Part shown: positions 8,403-15,362 of the stretch, in pieces | How positions within the stretch are numbered: the first letter of the stretch is position 1 | How the letters are laid out: the number at the start of each line of letters is the position of its first letter | Assembly (NCBI GenBank): GCA_023701385.1 | Contig: JAMPXC010000005.1 | Span: 1 to 64,000, forward strand | Direction of reading: 5' to 3' | DNA length: 64,000 nt | Source: Pseudobdellovibrio sp. | GTDB taxonomy: Bacteria; Bdellovibrionota; Bdellovibrionia; Bdellovibrionales; Bdellovibrionaceae | Translations under genes and position numbers: made by a program | The notes under the pieces: generated by a model | The model's input: only the letters and a program-made list of their open reading frames with translations | What the model was told of the DNA's origin: nothing | Databases searched by the model: none

Positions 8403-8962
8403 GGTTCCACCTCAGAAGAAGTGCTCGCTGTTGTTGTCGTTGGTCCCCAAGAAGGATTTGATTCAAAACGCTGATCAATAAATTCTAAGAATTTGTAAAT
8501 CGGAATACTGAATAAAAAGTTACAACCCAACTCTAATAGACGGTGTAAAAAGAAAACCGGAGTAGGGTTTGGTTCTAACCAACGTGAAATCAAAATGTAC
8601 GCAATCGCGTAAAAGAATGATCCGCTTGTTGCTAAAATTGAAAAATAAAACAATGACGTTGAATGAATGCGGTTTTTAAAGATCCAGACAAAAAGCATTA
8701 GTGCCACTAAGCTTGTCCAGGCCATTTTTAGTGGAATGTATGAGTAGCGGGTCATAATTAGACCCAAGAAATAAATAAAAAATACCGCGCGGATATTTGG
8801 CCACTTAAGCGCGATAAAAACCACCATAATTAACCAAAGTTGTGGGGCAGGAAATGAACCAAGCACAAACGGCCAAAAGCTAGTTTGAAATGCGCAGAAC
8901 GCATAAAACACCAGCGTGAACACAACAAGTTTTAAAATCAGTAAAATCGTACTTCTAGACAT
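8399..8962 (-). CDS. mreD: Rod shape-determining protein MreD
   Basis: The 187-residue, strongly hydrophobic protein has five to six predicted membrane helices and a short polar Ser/Thr-rich tail. Sequence alone would be weak evidence because MreD is poorly conserved, but its size, topology and position between mreC (2 bp away) and mrdA (4-bp overlap) make the call firm. MreD is an inner-membrane component of the elongation complex that links MreC to the RodA-PBP2 synthase. Confidence 0.85.
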   Translation of the reverse strand: MSRSTILLILKLVVFTLVFYAFCAFQTSFWPFVLGSFPAPQLWLIMVVFIALKWPNIRAVFFIYFLGLIMTRYSYIPLKMAWTSLVALMLFVWIFKNRIHSTSLFYFSILATSGSFFYAIAYILISRWLEPNPTPVFFLHRLLELGCNFLFSIPIYKFLEFIDQRFESNPSWGPTTTTASTSSEVEP

Positions 8963-8964
8963 TG

Positions 8965-9819
8965 CTAGTTTGCCGCCGTCGTTGTTTCAGGAAAGAAATC
9001 TTCATGAGCGGCATCTAACACGACAAACACTTCTTCGATTTTGTTCGCTTCAACAACCGGTTTAACATTTACGATAAGGCTGGCACTTTTAGTTTTACGT
9101 TCAACATCGGTTACCACTGCTAAGGGAAATCCTTTTGGAAAGATATTATCTAAGCCACCAGTTACGATAATGTCACCGGCTTTAACATCTTCTGTGCGAT
9201 CGATGTATTGAAGAATACCGCCTTCTTTAGAAGTTCCTTCGATAAGCCCACGCGCACGTGTTTTTTGAATCATAGCATCAAATACTGAATAGCGATCTGT
9301 GATCAACATCACGTGTGCTGTATGTTCTGAAGGTCTAAAAATATAACCCACAGCGCCAGATACTGTGATCACGGCCTGCATGTGCTTAAGCCCATGTTTT
9401 TTGCCTTTGTTGAGTGTGATTGTCTTGTGATCCGGCAAAAGATCGCGGCCAATCACTTGCGCTGGCAATAACTCCATTTTTGTGTTCTTTTGGAAATCTA
9501 AAATGTTTTTTAAACGGGCAATTTCAATTTGGCTTTCGTCAAAAAGCTTAAGACGAGTTTTGATCTCTGCTAATTCGCTTTGTAAGCGGGCATTGTCTTT
9601 CTTGATATTGATTAAATTCAAGTATTCAGCGGTAGTTCCGCGTACACCTAAGCTTAAACCAGAGAATAAAGATTGAAAGCCATCAGATAAAAAGCTTAAG
9701 GGCTGAGCAAACCAGCTTTCCTGAGATTTTTTCTGCTCCATGTTAATTGAGATCAGCGGCAATAAAGCCATGAGTAAAATGAGAATCGCTTTTTTGAAAT
9801 TAATATTTAGAAAATTCAC
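8965..9819 (-). CDS. mreC: Rod shape-determining protein MreC
   Basis: The 284-residue product has an N-terminal membrane helix (residues 9-25), a coiled coil (about residues 65-110, INIKKDNARLQSELAEIKTR) and the beta-rich MreC periplasmic domain (AQVIGRDLLPDHKTITLNKG, then VTVSGAVGYI-type and DRYSVFDAMIQ segments). MreC is the periplasmic scaffold that activates PBP2-RodA. It starts with GTG at 9819, with AGGAGA about 10 bp upstream. mreB, which normally precedes mreC, is absent; the upstream neighbour is a divergent foldase gene. Confidence 0.9.
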   Translation of the reverse strand: MNFLNINFKKAILILLMALLPLISINMEQKKSQESWFAQPLSFLSDGFQSLFSGLSLGVRGTTAEYLNLINIKKDNARLQSELAEIKTRLKLFDESQIEIARLKNILDFQKNTKMELLPAQVIGRDLLPDHKTITLNKGKKHGLKHMQAVITVSGAVGYIFRPSEHTAHVMLITDRYSVFDAMIQKTRARGLIEGTSKEGGILQYIDRTEDVKAGDIIVTGGLDNIFPKGFPLAVVTDVERKTKSASLIVNVKPVVEANKIEEVFVVLDAAHEDFFPETTTAAN

Positions 9820-9921
9820 AGTAGAAAAGTTCTCCTGAATCTAACGGTAACAAATTACTTGCAGATTTCAACACTATCTTTAAAGATATTTTATCTGTAA
9901 TTTTTAAGGAGCAAACACTGC

Positions 9922-11433
9922 ATGTCTCAACACACGTTTATTAAGCAAGTTAAAGCGACATTAGCTGGCGGTCGTGCCATCAACGGTAAAGCGATTTTAG
10001 CCATGATCATTTTTGGTATGATCATTTTAACTTTCGTTCTTTCTGATTATTCAACAAGAGGTAATGGAACTCTAGGTATCGGCGCAGCGGCTGAAGTAAA
10101 CGGTGAGATCATCACTCTTAAACAATTTCAAGAGCAAGAAAGCCGTATTTCAAACTATTACGCGCAATTTTTCGGTGGTAAAATCGATAACGAATTCCAA
10201 AAGAAACAAATTCGTTCTGAAGCTTTAAATGAATTAATCAATAATTCGTTATCAGCCCAAGCTGCTGAACGTGAAAAAATCTACGCAACTGATGCAGAGC
10301 TTAAAAAAATCATCATGGAAGATCTTCCGTACTTCAAAAAAGACGGCGTTTTCCAATCTGATCTTTATAAAAATCTGTTGATGGCCAACAAACTGACTCC
10401 AGGTGAGTTTGAAAAAGACCTTCGCGCCCAAACAAAAACCCAACGTATCCGCCAGTTATTTGAATTAGGTTTATCTTCAAGCCGTATCGAAAAAGACTTA
10501 GAAGCTGAACTTAAATCAAAACAAATGAATGTTGCTTTTGTTAAAATCAACGCTGATGAAATCAAAAAATTAATTACGCCAGAGTCTGCAGCTAAAAGAT
10601 TATCTGACCCAGCTTTCGCGCAAAAAGTTCAAGATTACTATAATAACCAAAAAGGCGAATTTGAAACTCCTGAGCAAGTTAAAGCTGCTCACATCCTAAT
10701 CCGTACAGGTGAAGGTGCTGATGAAGCCCTTGCTAAAGCTAAAATGGAAAACATCATTCAGCGTTTAAAGAAAGAAGATTTCGGTAAAGTTGCTGGTGAA
10801 GTTTCGGAAGATCCAGGTTCTAAAACTAAAAAAGGTGATTTAGGTTACTTTGCTAAAGGCCGTATGGTTAAAGAATTTGAAGAAGCCGCTTTTAACACGC
10901 CAGTGGGTAAAGTGTCTGAAATCGTTAAAACGCCATTTGGTTTCCATATCATTAAAGTCGCTGATAAAAAGCCGGCGCAAACAACTTCATTTGAAGCTGC
11001 TAAAAATGGTATCGCCGCTAAACTGCAAGCTGAAGAAACCAATACAGCGATTGCTAAACGCTTAGAAGAGTTAGTAGCTAAAGGCCATGTAGCAGCGGTT
11101 AATGAGTATATCAATAAATCGAGCTTAAGATGGACTGAGTCTGGTTACTTCGATTTAACTCAAGATGCTTTACCACAAGCTAACTCTGAAGCTTTATTTA
11201 AAGCTTCTTTAGAACTCAGCAAAGAAAACCCTGTGGCTAAAGTTTTAGTTCGTGAAGGCGATGCTCAGTACGTTTTAAAATTAATAGACGCAAAAAGCGT
11301 AGCTTCAACAGCACCAGCTAAAGAAGAGGCCGCCGCTAACCAAAAATCTTTAAGCGGTTACTCAAAATGGATTTCTGAATTACGTAAGTCAGCTAAAGTA
11401 TCAACTAACGATGCTCTTTTAAGCCAACAATAA
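9922..11433 (+). CDS. PpiD/SurA-like membrane-anchored peptidyl-prolyl isomerase
   Basis: The 503-residue protein has a basic N-terminus, one membrane helix (about residues 24-42), a SurA_N-like helical chaperone region (residues 55-200) and a parvulin domain (about 250-345) with KAAHILIRTGEGADE, SEDPGSKTKKGDLGYFAKGR and TPFGFHIIKV. The C-terminal part is a further helical region. The architecture matches PpiD: an inner-membrane foldase at the SecYEG exit that assists envelope proteins. It has one parvulin domain, like PpiD and unlike most SurA. It is preceded by AAGGAGC and divergent from mreC across about 100 bp. Two hairpin terminators follow. Confidence 0.85.
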   Translation: MSQHTFIKQVKATLAGGRAINGKAILAMIIFGMIILTFVLSDYSTRGNGTLGIGAAAEVNGEIITLKQFQEQESRISNYYAQFFGGKIDNEFQKKQIRSEALNELINNSLSAQAAEREKIYATDAELKKIIMEDLPYFKKDGVFQSDLYKNLLMANKLTPGEFEKDLRAQTKTQRIRQLFELGLSSSRIEKDLEAELKSKQMNVAFVKINADEIKKLITPESAAKRLSDPAFAQKVQDYYNNQKGEFETPEQVKAAHILIRTGEGADEALAKAKMENIIQRLKKEDFGKVAGEVSEDPGSKTKKGDLGYFAKGRMVKEFEEAAFNTPVGKVSEIVKTPFGFHIIKVADKKPAQTTSFEAAKNGIAAKLQAEETNTAIAKRLEELVAKGHVAAVNEYINKSSLRWTESGYFDLTQDALPQANSEALFKASLELSKENPVAKVLVREGDAQYVLKLIDAKSVASTAPAKEEAAANQKSLSGYSKWISELRKSAKVSTNDALLSQQ

Positions 11434-11458
11434 TTGGGCGTAGGAGACATCCTGTCTG

Positions 11459-11479
11459 AAAAAGGGCTCTGCCCTTTTT
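11459..11479 (+). terminator. Hairpin terminator 1 after the PpiD-like gene
   Basis: AAAAAGGGC, a TCT loop and GCCCTTTTT make a perfect 9-bp stem with T-tail, starting 25 bp after the stop codon. It is symmetric, so it could also work on the minus strand for the operon that ends at 11617. Confidence 0.75.
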
Positions 11480-11488
11480 GAATCCCGC

Positions 11489-11517
11489 AAAACCGACCAT
11501 CCAGGTCGGTTTTTTTA
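11489..11517 (+). terminator. Hairpin terminator 2 after the PpiD-like gene
   Basis: AAAACCGACC, loop ATCCA, then GGTCGGTTTT and further T residues: a 10-bp perfect stem with a T-run, in tandem with the hairpin at 11459. Confidence 0.85.
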
Positions 11518-11541
11518 TTTGTGCGGAATGGAAAATTCTCA

Positions 11542-11564
11542 TCTGACGGCACGATGCCGTCAGA
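11542..11564. repeat. 9-bp perfect hairpin, same stem as at 34539
   Basis: TCTGACGGC, loop ACGAT, GCCGTCAGA. An identical stem with a different 5-nt loop (AGGAA) occurs at 34539-34561. Both copies sit between converging genes. There is no T-run, so it is not a classic terminator on its own. Confidence 0.6.
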
Positions 11565-11616
11565 AAGGCTGTGCCAGAAAGGCCAACTAGCGCAGCGGCC
11601 AATCGAAGAACAAAGA

Positions 11617-12048
11617 CTACTTATTTAAATGTTCCGGTTCAAAAGCAAACGGGAACAACTCTTTAAAACCTAAAACTTTCTCTTTACCCGTCGTATTCGT
11701 CAGAATCACTTGTGTTTCAGGTTTGGCAAACTCAGCTAAAACTTGGCGGCAAAAGCCACACGGTGGCCATGGGCTTTCTTCCGCACTAGCCACAGCTACG
11801 TGAGTCACATGCACAGGCTTTTTATTTTCGCTATAAGCTTTCCAGATCGCCACACGCTCAGCGCACACCGTTCCGCCGTAGCTTGCGTTTTCAATATTGC
11901 AGCCTGAGTAGATCTGGCCGTTACTTAAACGAATAGCCGCGCCAATACGTTTTGTTGAATACGGGGAGTGAGAAAATTCCATAGCTTTAATAGCTAAGTC
12001 TTTTAATTCGGAATTTAGTTTTTGATCGTTAGTTAGTGAAGAGCTCAT
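11617..12048 (-). CDS. cdd: Cytidine deaminase
   Basis: The 143-residue product matches the small homotetrameric cytidine deaminases. The zinc site is CAE in GTVCAERVAIWKA (the catalytic Glu next to a Cys ligand) and PCGFCRQVLAEF (two further Cys). SPYSTKRIGAAIRLSNG and the GCNIENASYG loop bind the nucleoside. It deaminates cytidine and deoxycytidine to (deoxy)uridine in pyrimidine salvage, in the cytoplasm. AGGAGA precedes the ATG by 6 bp, and the start lies 20 bp inside the maf gene, so the two are co-transcribed. Confidence 0.95.
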   Translation of the reverse strand: MSSSLTNDQKLNSELKDLAIKAMEFSHSPYSTKRIGAAIRLSNGQIYSGCNIENASYGGTVCAERVAIWKAYSENKKPVHVTHVAVASAEESPWPPCGFCRQVLAEFAKPETQVILTNTTGKEKVLGFKELFPFAFEPEHLNK

Positions 12049-12625
12049 AGCCGATCTCCTTAAGTTTTTGACTGATCCACATCATCGGTAACCCTTGAAT
12101 CGCTGAAAAGTCGTCGGTTTCAATTTTTTCAAAAAGACAGATACCACTTTGTTCAATTTTGTAACTGCCAGCGCAATCAAGCGGGTGATCTTTGTTGATA
12201 TAACTTTCGATCTCTTGGCTTGAAAGCTTTTTCATTTTCATTTTAGAAATATGATTTAAAGTCCATTTTTGATCACCATGTAAAATAGCAATCGCTGTGA
12301 TTAGCTGGTGTGTGCGTCCAGCCATTGCTGTCAGTTGCTCTTTGGCTTTTTCTTTGGTTTTACTTTTTCCAATAATATGGCCATCAAAATCAACTAACTG
12401 ATCACCACCGATCACTACAGCTTGTTTGAATTCTTTATTTAAAGATGCGGCCTTGGCATAAGCTAAGCTTTCAGCAACTTCCAGAGGAGTTTTGTTCTGC
12501 TTTAATAAACCTTGCTTTAAAACGTCTTCATCGCAAGATGGTTTCATCGCCTCAAAAGGAATTCCCAATTTAAGCATTAATTCTTTACGGTAAATCGAAG
12601 TGCTTCCTAGAATTAATTTTTTCAT
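12029..12625 (-). CDS. Maf-family nucleoside triphosphate pyrophosphatase
   Basis: The 198-residue product has the Maf/YceF motifs: LILGSTSIYRKELMLKLG at the N-terminus (family LaSxSpRRxxLL), VVIGGDQLVDFDGHIIGKS (the conserved catalytic Asp) and a GRTHQLITAI strand. Maf proteins hydrolyse non-canonical or modified nucleotides (dTTP/UTP or m7GTP according to subtype), cleaning the pool and possibly linking to division arrest. YRK in place of SPRR and the QL after GGD make the subtype unclear. The ATG overlaps the preceding stop as ATGA, and the 3' end overlaps cdd by 20 bp, so three genes form one operon; deaminase and pyrophosphatase both act on nucleotide pools. Confidence 0.9.
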   Translation of the reverse strand: MKKLILGSTSIYRKELMLKLGIPFEAMKPSCDEDVLKQGLLKQNKTPLEVAESLAYAKAASLNKEFKQAVVIGGDQLVDFDGHIIGKSKTKEKAKEQLTAMAGRTHQLITAIAILHGDQKWTLNHISKMKMKKLSSQEIESYINKDHPLDCAGSYKIEQSGICLFEKIETDDFSAIQGLPMMWISQKLKEIGYELFTN

Positions 12626-14298
12626 GTGTTTGAACCTTTAATTTGCTGAATGTACGATTCTATTAAGGCGCGTAAGTTAAATTCGGCTTTGTATTTCAAT
12701 AATGCCCATTCGTAATCCATGTTTGAATAAATATACTGAACTTTACGCGCTTGTAGACGTGAAACTTGTGCGTCATCTAAAAAAGATTCCGGGCGCAAAT
12801 AAAGAATAAATCTTTTGTTTTCAGGCAAATACAAATTCACGTCAAAAGGCAGATTCTGGTTTGGCTGTAAAAAGTCTGTCGAAAGCTCCAGCATGTCTGA
12901 AGTATCGTGAACAGAGTTGATCACTTGATACGGGCTAAACGAGAAAAAACTTAACATTGTTTTTTTATCTTCGAACTGGATATCTTTAAAAAAATCGGCT
13001 TTGTAACTACAAAAATCGGCAAAGTTCACTTTAGGTACGTGAATTTCAAACAGCACAGCTTCAGGTAATTCCTCTTGTTCGTCAGGGTTTTTATCAATGC
13101 GTTCAACCTGAATCATTTGTCTAAGCCAGTTGTTTAAAATCATTTGCGCTGAAGTGATATCAAGAAAATTTTCTGAAGCTACAGTTAAATACCCAGTCCA
13201 TTCAATTTCTTGAATAGCCATAACGTAGATTTTTGTCGTCTCAGTGAGTAAAGAGGTGCCCTCGGTAATGTCTGAATAATTTTCGATAAGATCAAACATT
13301 TCAGGTTTAACAACTTCAGAAAAAGATTTGTCTAAAGATTGTTTTTGGTTTTGCGCTAATTTTTTAGCCGCTTTTGGAAGTAGCAGCGACATTGCAGAAG
13401 TCTGGGATGTGCTTGACTGACTATCAAGTAAAGCCAGAAGCCTTGCTTTAGTAATCGCTTTATCGACTTTGTTGAGTTCACCAATGAGGTCAATTTCTTC
13501 TTCAATTGCTTTTTTTAAAGTGTTTTGCGGTCCGCCGTTTATGGCCGAATATTCTTTTTCAACCACTGCCGATAAATTTATTTTGGTCGTGTGTTTTTGA
13601 CCTTCTGACATTACGCCATCTTTATCGATTTCTTTTGCAAGGGCTGCGATAAGTTTAGCTTTGTTGGGATTGTATTTTTCTGAAGAAGAGACGAGTTGGT
13701 TTTCTTGGTCATTGCTGCTTGCAAATTTTTGCGCTTGGCTGCGGTTTCGACTGGCTAATTTTTTTCGTTCACTCTCGGCAATTGAAGACGATTTGCGTGA
13801 AGTAACGTTAGATTTTTGTTCTTCTTCTGGCGAAAAAAAAGATTTCACCTGAATCATTTCTGAATCTTTTTTAGCAGTTGGTGAGCTTTTTTTACTATTG
13901 ATCTGGTCAAAAACTTGATTTCTCTTTTCTTGTTTTTGAATTAAACGAATGATGGCCGGGCCAGACAAGGGCGGGTAAAGCTTGTTTTCAAACCCACTAG
14001 TCTCCAGTTGGAGAATCTGATCGCGCTGGGTCGACATGATAAAGGGAACAATTTGTCCGGTACAAGATTGATAAATCGTTTTCGGCATGGCGCGAATGTT
14101 TTCGTTTTTATGATCCCAGGCCAAGAAGATGTACACGGGATTGGTTGCCAGGATCCGATCAAGGCCGGTTCTGATGTCATTTTCAACGATAACATTGTAA
14201 CCACGTTTAATTAAAAATTTCTCCACCGGTCCGAGCTGGTGGTTCATATTTTTAACAAAAAGCAGAGTGGTTTTGTTGTCAGTTTGAGTGTCAGCCAT
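12622..14298 (-). CDS. Pseudo-receiver protein with C-terminal module like the HD-GYP N-terminal region
   Basis: This 558-residue protein is not a named family. Residues 10-125 read as a CheY-like receiver fold: LLFVKNMNHQLG, a central VYIFLAWDHKNE at the phospho-acceptor position, IVPFIMSTQ where LTA/S is expected and LYPPLSGPAII at the Lys-Pro position, but Asp/Lys sites are altered. Residues 130-215 are a Ser/Lys-rich linker. The C-terminal region has PFDVNLYLPENKRFILYLRP followed by a RLQARKVQYIY segment, resembling the module that precedes HD-GYP domains, but no HD-GYP follows. It is probably a cytoplasmic signalling scaffold. It leads the maf-cdd operon and is divergent from folE2. Confidence 0.6.
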   Translation of the reverse strand: MADTQTDNKTTLLFVKNMNHQLGPVEKFLIKRGYNVIVENDIRTGLDRILATNPVYIFLAWDHKNENIRAMPKTIYQSCTGQIVPFIMSTQRDQILQLETSGFENKLYPPLSGPAIIRLIQKQEKRNQVFDQINSKKSSPTAKKDSEMIQVKSFFSPEEEQKSNVTSRKSSSIAESERKKLASRNRSQAQKFASSNDQENQLVSSSEKYNPNKAKLIAALAKEIDKDGVMSEGQKHTTKINLSAVVEKEYSAINGGPQNTLKKAIEEEIDLIGELNKVDKAITKARLLALLDSQSSTSQTSAMSLLLPKAAKKLAQNQKQSLDKSFSEVVKPEMFDLIENYSDITEGTSLLTETTKIYVMAIQEIEWTGYLTVASENFLDITSAQMILNNWLRQMIQVERIDKNPDEQEELPEAVLFEIHVPKVNFADFCSYKADFFKDIQFEDKKTMLSFFSFSPYQVINSVHDTSDMLELSTDFLQPNQNLPFDVNLYLPENKRFILYLRPESFLDDAQVSRLQARKVQYIYSNMDYEWALLKYKAEFNLRALIESYIQQIKGSNT

Positions 14299-14358
14299 TC
14301 GCTTTAAATTATAAGCAGTTATAGAGGGCGATTCACGTGGTTTAACTCTTGTTTAGTT

Positions 14359-15312
14359 ATGGTCCAGACAAAAGTAGGTAAACTTAGCTTGAAAAGCCTC
14401 TTCGGTTCGACTAAATTGCCCTTGATGATCACCGATATTAAATCCGACGTTCAAATTCAAAAATTGCAAGATTACCAGTCGCTGGACTGGGTTGGTATGC
14501 AACGTATTCAGTCATCACTTCGTCATCACGAAAACCTGATCCCTTGTGATTTAGCTTTAGGGGTAAACCTGATTGAAGGTCATCGCGGAATTCACATGTC
14601 GCGCCTTTATTCATTGATGATGGATTACTTTCTTCAACAGGAATTAACGACCCAGGGTGTAGATCAACTTTTAACAAAAGCGATCGCTTCACAAGAAGGT
14701 ATCTCAACCCACGCAAGCCTTTCTTTAACTTACAAACTGCCGGTAAAAACCCAAGCTCTAAAAAGTGGTAAAGAAGGTTTTCGTAATTACGATGTGTCGG
14801 TTTCAGGTCTTAAAGCGACAGGTGAATCGTTAAAAGTTTGGCTTAAGTTTGCGGTGCTTTACTCAAGCACCTGTCCACAATCAGCAGCTCTTTCGGTTGA
14901 AACTTTTAATTCCCAGGCGGCTGCGCCGGTTAAAACGATCGACCGTTTGCCAGCCACACCGCACGCGCAAAGAAGTGTGATGGAGTGTGAATTATTACTC
15001 ACTGATAAAGATCATTTTGATGTGAATGACTTATTGAAGTCTTTTATTCAAATTATTGAAAACACTTTAAAAACTCCGGTGCAAACAGCGGTCAAAAAAG
15101 CGGATGAAATGGCGTTCGCTGTTTTAAATTCGGAAAACCTGATGTTCTGCGAAGACGCGGTCAGAAGAGTTGATTCTGAGTTAAAAGCTCGCATTCAGCA
15201 CAAACCAGTTGAGCTTATTGGCTATCGTATTAAGACTCGTCATGAAGAAAGCTTACATCCTCATGATGCTGTTAGTCAGAAAAGCTTCAATTACACATTC
15301 TTTCCCCATTAG
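14359..15312 (+). CDS. folE2: GTP cyclohydrolase FolE2 (type IB)
   Basis: The 317-residue product matches FolE2/MptA. Near the N-terminus is SDVQIQ (family DVQ), then GHRGIHMSRLYSLM (family KGTHMSRF), SSTCPQSAALS containing the catalytic Cys that in other members is in a CPCS motif, AQRSVMECELLL with a conserved Glu, and MFCEDAVRRV (family FVEDVVR). The enzyme converts GTP to 7,8-dihydroneopterin triphosphate, the first step of folate (and queuosine precursor) synthesis, using a range of divalent metals rather than strictly zinc. No clear ribosome site precedes the ATG at 14359; an in-frame ATG at 14425 would still keep the DVQ motif. It is divergent from the pseudo-receiver gene. Confidence 0.85.
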   Translation: MVQTKVGKLSLKSLFGSTKLPLMITDIKSDVQIQKLQDYQSLDWVGMQRIQSSLRHHENLIPCDLALGVNLIEGHRGIHMSRLYSLMMDYFLQQELTTQGVDQLLTKAIASQEGISTHASLSLTYKLPVKTQALKSGKEGFRNYDVSVSGLKATGESLKVWLKFAVLYSSTCPQSAALSVETFNSQAAAPVKTIDRLPATPHAQRSVMECELLLTDKDHFDVNDLLKSFIQIIENTLKTPVQTAVKKADEMAFAVLNSENLMFCEDAVRRVDSELKARIQHKPVELIGYRIKTRHEESLHPHDAVSQKSFNYTFFPH

Positions 15313-15322
15313 TTTTCGCATT

Positions 15323-15360
15323 TCTTTTGTTCGCTTAAGAAAACTTAGCTAAACAAAAGA
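15323..15360 (+). promoter_or_regulatory. Long hairpin immediately before the start codon of the cytochrome fusion
   Basis: TCTTTTGTT (15323-15331) pairs with AACAAAAGA (15352-15360), and inside it GCTTAAG pairs with CTTAGC with one bulge around an AAAA loop. The helix ends 2 bp before the ATG at 15363 and takes in the purine-rich stretch that would serve as ribosome site. It has no T-run, so it is not an ordinary terminator of folE2. A translation-control role is inferred. Confidence 0.5.
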
Positions 15361-15362
15361 AC

